Assembly (NCBI GenBank): GCA_016282145.1 | Contig: JAEEJZ010000021.1 | Coordinates: 51,987-115,986 of the forward strand | Direction of reading: 5' to 3' | DNA from: Bacteroidales bacterium | GTDB lineage: Bacteria > Bacteroidota > Bacteroidia > Bacteroidales > UBA932 | Length of the DNA stretch: 64,000 bases | In this document: piece by piece, positions 57,671 to 64,000 of the stretch | Layout of the letters: every line of letters begins with the position of its first letter | Position numbering within the stretch: the stretch's first letter is position 1 | The notes under the pieces: model-generated | Seen by the model: only the letters and a program-made list of their open reading frames with translations | Database searches by the model: none | What the model was told of the DNA's origin: nothing | Program-made: the position numbers and the translations under genes

Positions 57671-58893
57671 AGGCGGCACTGCTTACCCTCGGCTGCAAAC
57701 TCAATTACGCCGAAACCGACACTTACGCCCGGGAATTGCGGCTGGCGGGAGTGGAACTTGTCCGCTGGAGCGAAGGTGCGGACCTGTACCTGGTCAACAG
57801 TTGTTCGGTGACCGCGGTGGCCGATGCCAAGACGCGCAACCTGATCCGCAAGGTCCATCGCATCAATCCGGAGGCGCGCATTGCCGTCACCGGCTGCTCG
57901 GCGGCCCTGCGCCGCGAAGAACTCGAAGGCATCGAAGGCGTCTGGCGCGTATTCGGAGCCGAAGAAAAGGCGTCGGTGGTGCCGGAAATCCTGGGGCTTC
58001 GCGTTCCGGAGCACGGCGGCATCTTCCCGGCCTGGTCGAGCGGCGAACGCACGCGCTCCTTCCTGAAAGTGCAGGACGGCTGCGACAATTACTGCGCCTA
58101 CTGCACCGTTCCCTATGCCCGCGGGCACAGCCGCAACGTAGCCGTCGCCACGCTCGTGGAGCAGGCGGAACAGATTGCGGCGCTGGGGGTAAAGGAAATC
58201 GTGCTGACGGGGGTAAATACCGGCGATTTCGGCCGCAGCAGCGGCGAGAGTTTCCTGGCGCTGCTCCAGGCGCTAGACGCGGTGGAAGGGATTGAACGCT
58301 ACCGCATTTCGTCGATTGAGCCGAATCTGTTGACTGACGAAATTATCGACTGGACGGCCCCCGGCACCAAGTTCCAGCCGCATTTCCATATTCCGCTGCA
58401 AGCGGGCAGCGATGCATTGCTGCAGGCGATGGGACGCCGCTACGACACGGCGGCTTTTGCCGGAAGGATCGAGGCCGTACGGCGGGCTTTCGAGGGACCG
58501 GGACGGCCGGAGGTATTCTTCGGCATCGACGTGATGGCGGGACTCCCGGGAGAGACGGATGCGCTGTTTGAAGAAGGCCTGTCCTTTATCCGCAGCGTGC
58601 GGCCTGCTTTCATCCACGTATTCCCCTACTCCCGCCGTCCCGGTACGCCCGCGGCCTCGATGCCCGGACAGGTTCCGGAAACGGTCAAGGCGGAAAGGGT
58701 GAAGGCGCTGGAAGCGCTCTGCGAAGAACTGCACGACGCCTTTGTGCGCCGGCACCGGGGACAAAAGGCACAGGTCCTTTTTGAATCCAAGGAGAAGAAC
58801 GGGATGATGGGAGGCTATACGGGGAATTATATCCGGGTCAGCCGGCCTTTCGAGGCCTCGCTGGTCGGGAAAGTATCGGAGGTGACGCTATGA
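57667..58893 (+). CDS. mtaB: tRNA t6A37 methylthiotransferase (MiaB/RimO-type radical SAM)
   Basis: 408 aa; LTLGCKLNYAETD, VQDGCDNYCAYCTVPYARGHSRN. Confidence 0.94.
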   Translation: MKAALLTLGCKLNYAETDTYARELRLAGVELVRWSEGADLYLVNSCSVTAVADAKTRNLIRKVHRINPEARIAVTGCSAALRREELEGIEGVWRVFGAEEKASVVPEILGLRVPEHGGIFPAWSSGERTRSFLKVQDGCDNYCAYCTVPYARGHSRNVAVATLVEQAEQIAALGVKEIVLTGVNTGDFGRSSGESFLALLQALDAVEGIERYRISSIEPNLLTDEIIDWTAPGTKFQPHFHIPLQAGSDALLQAMGRRYDTAAFAGRIEAVRRAFEGPGRPEVFFGIDVMAGLPGETDALFEEGLSFIRSVRPAFIHVFPYSRRPGTPAASMPGQVPETVKAERVKALEALCEELHDAFVRRHRGQKAQVLFESKEKNGMMGGYTGNYIRVSRPFEASLVGKVSEVTL

Positions 58894-59660
58894 AAGACAG
58901 TATGGAGATATTGGGCAGCGGGACCTCGCAGGGCGTGCCGGTGATCGGCTGCGACTGCCCGGTCTGCCGCTCCGCGGATCCGCGCGACAAACGGCATCGC
59001 GCATCGGCGCTGGTGCATTATGCAGGACTGGATCTGCTGGTGGACTGCGGCCCGGATTTCCGGACGCAGGCCCTACGCGCAGGCTTGAAACGGCTGGACG
59101 GCATTTTGCTCACGCACGCGCACATGGACCACATCGGCGGGTTGGACGATACCCGCGCCCTGCAGTGGACGCTGGGCTGGGAGCCGCATATCTGGTGCGA
59201 ACAGCGGGTACTGGACGCGCTGAAAAAGCATTTTCACTATATGTTCGCGCAGGAGCTGTACCCCGGCGTACCCACCTGGCACATCCATCTGATCGACGAG
59301 CGGCCCTTCAGGATCGGCGGAGCGGAGATTGTTCCCATCCGCTGCATGCACGGGAAACTGCCCATCCTGGGCTTCCGCTTCGGCAAACTGGCCTACCTGA
59401 CCGATGTCAGCGGCATCGACGCGGCGGAAATGGAAAAACTGCGCGACCTGGACGCGATGACCATCAATTGCGTGATGCACACGCCGCATCATTCGCATTT
59501 CTCGCTGCCGCAGGCCGTGGAGTTCCTGCAAAGGACCGGGGTCAAGGAAGGCTACCTCACCCATCTCTCGCACTATCTGGGCACGCACGCGGAACTGGAA
59601 GCGCAACTGCCCCCGCACATCCGTCCCGCCTACGACGGCCTGGTCATCTCCGCCAAATAA
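58890..59660 (+). CDS. MBL-fold metallohydrolase (PhnP-like)
   Basis: 256 aa; ILGSGTSQGVPVIGCDCPVC, LLTHAHMDHIGGLDDTR. Confidence 0.92.
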   Translation: MKDSMEILGSGTSQGVPVIGCDCPVCRSADPRDKRHRASALVHYAGLDLLVDCGPDFRTQALRAGLKRLDGILLTHAHMDHIGGLDDTRALQWTLGWEPHIWCEQRVLDALKKHFHYMFAQELYPGVPTWHIHLIDERPFRIGGAEIVPIRCMHGKLPILGFRFGKLAYLTDVSGIDAAEMEKLRDLDAMTINCVMHTPHHSHFSLPQAVEFLQRTGVKEGYLTHLSHYLGTHAELEAQLPPHIRPAYDGLVISAK

Positions 59661-59694
59661 ACACGACGGCTCCACACATAATGCTTTCATAAGT

Positions 59695-59782
59695 GTTGCT
59701 ACCCTCCACAAAAAGCTGGAGGGTACCGACAAAAATGGCCAAAAATGATGCTACCCTCCCGAAAAACGATGAGGGTAGCAAC
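59695..59782. repeat. Double-hairpin intergenic element, copy 2 (inverted relative to copy 1), with perfect 12-bp terminal inverted repeats
   Basis: GTTGCTACCCTC...GAGGGTAGCAAC; internal TACCCTCCA/TGGAGGGTA and GCTACCCTC/GAGGGTAGC stems; linker CAAAAATGGCCAAAAATGAT. Confidence 0.8.
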
Positions 59783-59793
59783 AGCAGGGCACA

Positions 59794-59825
59794 AAAAAGA
59801 GCCTCGCGGATGCGAAGCTCTTTTT
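59794..59825. terminator. Intrinsic terminator next to tRNA-Arg
   Basis: AAAAAGAGCCTCGCGGATGCGAAGCTCTTTTT. Confidence 0.8.
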
Positions 59826-59826
59826 G

Positions 59827-59898
59827 TACCCCCGAGGCGAATCGAACGCCTATCGTCGGAACCGGAATCCGAAATTCTATCCATTAAACTACAGGGGC
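59827..59898 (-). tRNA. tRNA-Arg (anticodon CCG)
   Basis: Minus strand GCCCCTG TA GTTT AATGGATA GAAT T TCGGA TTCCGGT TCCGA ... GGCG TTCGATT CGCC.. CGGGGGT A. Confidence 0.92.
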
Positions 59899-59944
59899 AA
59901 TCCGGGCTGCAAAGATAAGTAAATTTTTAGAAACCCTTTCTTAT

Positions 59945-62128
59945 CTACAGTGAAAATTCCGCTTCCTGACGGATATCCGCGGCAGAGGCGGCGATCAGCG
60001 CCTTGAAAGTACCGGGCTCAGCCACCCATTCGTGCTTTTCGGCATCGAAGAAGCTCAGCGCGTCGCGGCCGATGGTGAAACTGACATAGCCCGTCTGGCC
60101 GGGCTCCAGATAGATCTTGTCGAAGCCCTTGAGTTCCTTGACGGGACGGTCGACGGAGGCCTCCACGTCGCTGATATAGAGCTGGACGACTTCCGCACCG
60201 GCGACTTTTCCGGTATTGGTGACCGGCACCTTGATGGTCAGGCTCTTCCCCATCCGCCTGGTGGAGAGAACGGGTTTCCCGTATTCGAAAGTGGTATAGC
60301 TGAGGCCGTAGCCGAAGGGGAACAGGGGCTTCACCTCCTTGCTGTCATACCAGCGGTAACCCACGTAGATGCCTTCGTCGTAATAGACGTGCCACTTCCC
60401 GTTTTCATCCTGGATACCGGGATACTGCCGTTCGGTCTTGATCGGGCCGTCCTCCAGGGCGACGGGGAAGGTGAAGGGCAGTTTGCCGGAAGGATTGACC
60501 GCTCCGGTGAGCACATCGGCAAGGGCGTTGCCGGTCTCGCTGCCCAGGTACCAGGCCTGGACGACGGCACCTACCTTGTCCACGAAGGGCATGGCGACCG
60601 GGCTGCCGGAAATATTCACGTAAATCATATCCGGACGTGCGGCACTGAGCGTTTCAATCAGTTCGTTCTGTCCGTAAGGGAGTTCATAGGAACGGCGGTC
60701 ACGCCCCTCGCAGTCCTGGTACTTGTTCTTGTTCAGACCGCCGACGAAGATGACATAATCCGCTCCTTCCATCGCAGCCAGCGCATCGGAAAGGAGTTTG
60801 TCGGCAGGGCGTTCCTCGGTCAGGTCATAGAGGCTGTAATTGTAGTTTCCGGGCGTGGGTTCACCGGAATAATAGGCACGCTCATAAACGACCTGGGCAT
60901 TCGGGAACGACGCCCGGATACCGTCCAGCGGAGAAGTCTCGTGCTGGGTCTTGAGGGACGAGGAACTGCCGCCCACCACCATGGGACGGATGGCGTTCTC
61001 GCCCAGCACCACCACCTTGCTGACATCGGCCTTCAGGGGAAGGATGCCGCTGTTCTTGAGGAGGACGATGCCCTGCGCACCGATGCTCCGGGAATCGGCG
61101 AAATGCTCGGGAGAGCACATACTGCCGAAGTTTCCGTCGGCCAGCGTGCGGAAGTTCAGACGGAGTGCGCGGCGCACCTTGTCGTTCAGCTCTTCCTCAG
61201 GAAGTTCTCCGGCAAGGATCTTCTCCTTATAGGGCTGCGCCAAATAGTAGTTGTCGTAGGCTGCAGGGGCGGTCCTGAGTTCGCCGTCCGTGTAGGAGCC
61301 GAATTCCAGGTCCAGTCCGCCGGTAGCCGCCTCTTCGGTATCGTGCACGGCACCCCAGTCACTGATGACGGCGCCGTCCCAAGCCCACTCGTCCTTGAGA
61401 ATCTCCTTGAGCAGGCGGGCATTGTGCGAAGCGAAGGTTCCCTCATACTTGTTATAGGCAGACATCAGCGACCACGCACCGCCTTCCAGCACGGCGGCCT
61501 TGAAGGCCGGGAGGTAAATCTCATAGAGGGCACGGTCGTCCACGTGGGTGTCGATGACCAGGCGCTTGAATTCCTGGTTATTGACCGCATAGTGCTTGAC
61601 ACAGGCAGCCACGTTGTTGCTCTGGACGCCCTGGATGTAGGGAACGGCCATCTGTCCGGCCAGATAGGGGTCTTCACCCATATATTCGAAATTCCTACCG
61701 CAGAGCGGGGTCCGGCAGATGTTCACTCCGGGGCCCAGGAGGACATTCTTGTTCCGGTAGCGGGCTTCCTCTCCGACACTGCGTCCATAGCGCTTCGCGA
61801 GCTCGCGGTCCCAGGTAGCCGCAAGGCAGGTCAGCGAAGGGTAGGCCGTGCAACTGTCGTTGGTCTGTCCGGCCGCCTCCCAGGCATCCCACATCGTCTC
61901 CGGGCGCACCCCGTGAGGGCCGTCGTCGCACCAGAGTTCAGGAATCCCAAGCCGGCGTACGCCAGGGGAAGAAAATTTGCTCTGGGCGTGCACTACGGCA
62001 ATTTTTTCGTCAAGGCTCATTTGGGAAAGGGCCGACTCGACGCGGGACTCGATGTCCTGCTTTTTTCCTCCGGAGCAGGAGGTCAGCGCAGCAATGGCGC
62101 AAAGTGCAAAGAATTTCAAGTGTTTCAT
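59945..62128 (-). CDS. Glycoside hydrolase family 3 beta-glucosidase-like lipoprotein
   Basis: 727 aa; AALTSC lipobox; GPGVNICRTPLCGRNFEYMGEDPYLAG, VISDWGAVHDTEEAATGGLDLEF, fibronectin-III-like C-term. Confidence 0.95.
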   Translation of the reverse strand: MKHLKFFALCAIAALTSCSGGKKQDIESRVESALSQMSLDEKIAVVHAQSKFSSPGVRRLGIPELWCDDGPHGVRPETMWDAWEAAGQTNDSCTAYPSLTCLAATWDRELAKRYGRSVGEEARYRNKNVLLGPGVNICRTPLCGRNFEYMGEDPYLAGQMAVPYIQGVQSNNVAACVKHYAVNNQEFKRLVIDTHVDDRALYEIYLPAFKAAVLEGGAWSLMSAYNKYEGTFASHNARLLKEILKDEWAWDGAVISDWGAVHDTEEAATGGLDLEFGSYTDGELRTAPAAYDNYYLAQPYKEKILAGELPEEELNDKVRRALRLNFRTLADGNFGSMCSPEHFADSRSIGAQGIVLLKNSGILPLKADVSKVVVLGENAIRPMVVGGSSSSLKTQHETSPLDGIRASFPNAQVVYERAYYSGEPTPGNYNYSLYDLTEERPADKLLSDALAAMEGADYVIFVGGLNKNKYQDCEGRDRRSYELPYGQNELIETLSAARPDMIYVNISGSPVAMPFVDKVGAVVQAWYLGSETGNALADVLTGAVNPSGKLPFTFPVALEDGPIKTERQYPGIQDENGKWHVYYDEGIYVGYRWYDSKEVKPLFPFGYGLSYTTFEYGKPVLSTRRMGKSLTIKVPVTNTGKVAGAEVVQLYISDVEASVDRPVKELKGFDKIYLEPGQTGYVSFTIGRDALSFFDAEKHEWVAEPGTFKALIAASAADIRQEAEFSL

Positions 62129-62132
62129 ACCA

Positions 62133-62140
62133 CAAAACTA
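62133..62140 (-). promoter_or_regulatory. TAnnTTTG box (TAGTTTTG) 4 nt from the GH3 ATG
   Basis: Minus strand TAGTTTTG TGGT ATGAAACAC. Confidence 0.5.
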
Positions 62141-62152
62141 AGAAAATTTTTT

Positions 62153-62160
62153 TATATTTG
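62153..62160 (+). promoter_or_regulatory. TAnnTTTG box (TATATTTG) 5 nt from fabD ATG
   Basis: TATATTTG TGGAA ATGTGCG. Confidence 0.55.
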
Positions 62161-62165
62161 TGGAA

Positions 62166-63053
62166 ATGTGCGATTCCTTCGTTTTCCCCGGTCAGGGGTC
62201 CCAATTTTCCGGTATGGGCAGAGCGCTGTACGAGTGCTCCGCGGAGGCTGCGCGGCTGATGGATTCCGCCGCCGGCGTGCTGGGATTCGACATCCTGCCC
62301 ATCATGTTTGAAGGGACGGAGGAAGAACTGCGCAATACCCGCATCGCCCAGCCCGCCATCTACCTGCATTCGGTCGTACTCGCCCTTTGCAGCGGTCTCG
62401 GACAGCCCGCTATGGCCGGCGGACACTCCCTGGGTGAATTCTCGGCGCTGGCGGCGGCCGGTGCCCTGAGTTTCGAGGACGGACTGCGGCTCGTGCAGAT
62501 CCGCGCGGAAGAGATGCAGAAATGCTGCGAAAAGACGCCCGGCATCATGGCGGCCGTCATCGGCCTCGCGGAGGAGACGGTGGAAAAGATTTGCGCGGAG
62601 ACGCCGGGGCTCGTCGTTCCGGCCAATTTCAACTCTCCGGCCCAGATCGTCATCTCCGGCGAGGAAGAAGCCGTCATGCAGGCCTGCGCCAGCCTGAAGG
62701 CAGCCGGGGCCCGGCGCGCCCTCCCCATCAAGGTCGGCGGCGCATTCCACTCCCCTCTGATGGAGCCGGCGCGGGCAGCCCTTGCCCGGGCCATCGAAGA
62801 TACCCCGTTCCGGGCCCCTGCCTTCCCGGTCTGGCAGAATGTCAGCGCAAAGGCGGAAACCGATCCCGGCGTCATCAAGGAGAACCTGCTGCTGCAGTTG
62901 ACCTCCCCCGTCCGCTGGACGGCCTCGGTGGAAGGGATGCTGGCCGCAGGCGCTACGCACTTTACCGAAATCGGACCGGGCACGGTCCTGCAGGGACTCA
63001 TCCGGAAAATCGCCGCAGGGCGCGAGGGTATCGAAATCAACGGAATTCAATAA
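62166..63053 (+). CDS. fabD: Malonyl-CoA:ACP transacylase
   Basis: SFVFPGQGSQFSGMG; GGHSLGEFSAL active site; ATG 62166 preferred over GTG 62160, which overlaps the promoter box. Confidence 0.96.
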   Translation: MCDSFVFPGQGSQFSGMGRALYECSAEAARLMDSAAGVLGFDILPIMFEGTEEELRNTRIAQPAIYLHSVVLALCSGLGQPAMAGGHSLGEFSALAAAGALSFEDGLRLVQIRAEEMQKCCEKTPGIMAAVIGLAEETVEKICAETPGLVVPANFNSPAQIVISGEEEAVMQACASLKAAGARRALPIKVGGAFHSPLMEPARAALARAIEDTPFRAPAFPVWQNVSAKAETDPGVIKENLLLQLTSPVRWTASVEGMLAAGATHFTEIGPGTVLQGLIRKIAAGREGIEINGIQ

Positions 63054-63066
63054 ATAACAATCATAA

Positions 63067-64000
<934 letters not shown>

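Noticed and set aside
59693-59887. 64-aa ORF across the repeat and tRNA-Arg region
   Set aside because: Covers a structured repeat, a terminator and a tRNA; no coding signature
62160-62166. GTG start for fabD from the ORF track
   Set aside because: The GTG overlaps the TATATTTG promoter box; ATG 62166 is the better start

Overview
Chromosomal segment of a high-GC Bacteroidota (Bacteroidales-like) bacterium. Housekeeping flanks: the 3' end of a V/A-type ATPase operon (B partial, D, I, K), adk, hpt, murF, dut, gltS, an S9 peptidase, recG, a tricorn-like protease, mnmA, cdd, tsaD, a TamB-like protein, an RsmI-like methylase, mtaB, a GH3 glycosidase, fabD and the 5' end of pyruvate:ferredoxin oxidoreductase. 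RNA genes: tRNA-Arg(CCG), a tRNA-Pro with an unusual AGG anticodon, and a small SRP RNA. The accessory core (about 3.28-30.03 kb, all minus strand) reads as one regulated surface locus: ECF sigma, FecR anti-sigma, STN-containing SusC, SusD, then repeated pairs of a GLUG-type beta-helix lipoprotein and a calcineurin-like phosphoesterase lipoprotein, including one natural fusion of the two. Two unlisted small ORFs (40 and 47 aa) sit immediately upstream of, and overlap or nearly overlap, two of the GLUG genes. Four of the lipoproteins share one N-terminal fimbrillin-like module attached to two different C-terminal effectors. No glycoside hydrolase lies in this locus, so it looks like a PUL-type system whose effectors are phosphoesterases. 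Other observations: a two-copy, TIR-bounded double-hairpin intergenic element with compensatory changes, a structured palindrome between tsaD and tamB, and many TAnnTTTG boxes 4-9 nt from start codons (likely leaderless or near-leaderless mRNAs). All family assignments are from reading motifs; no searches were run.
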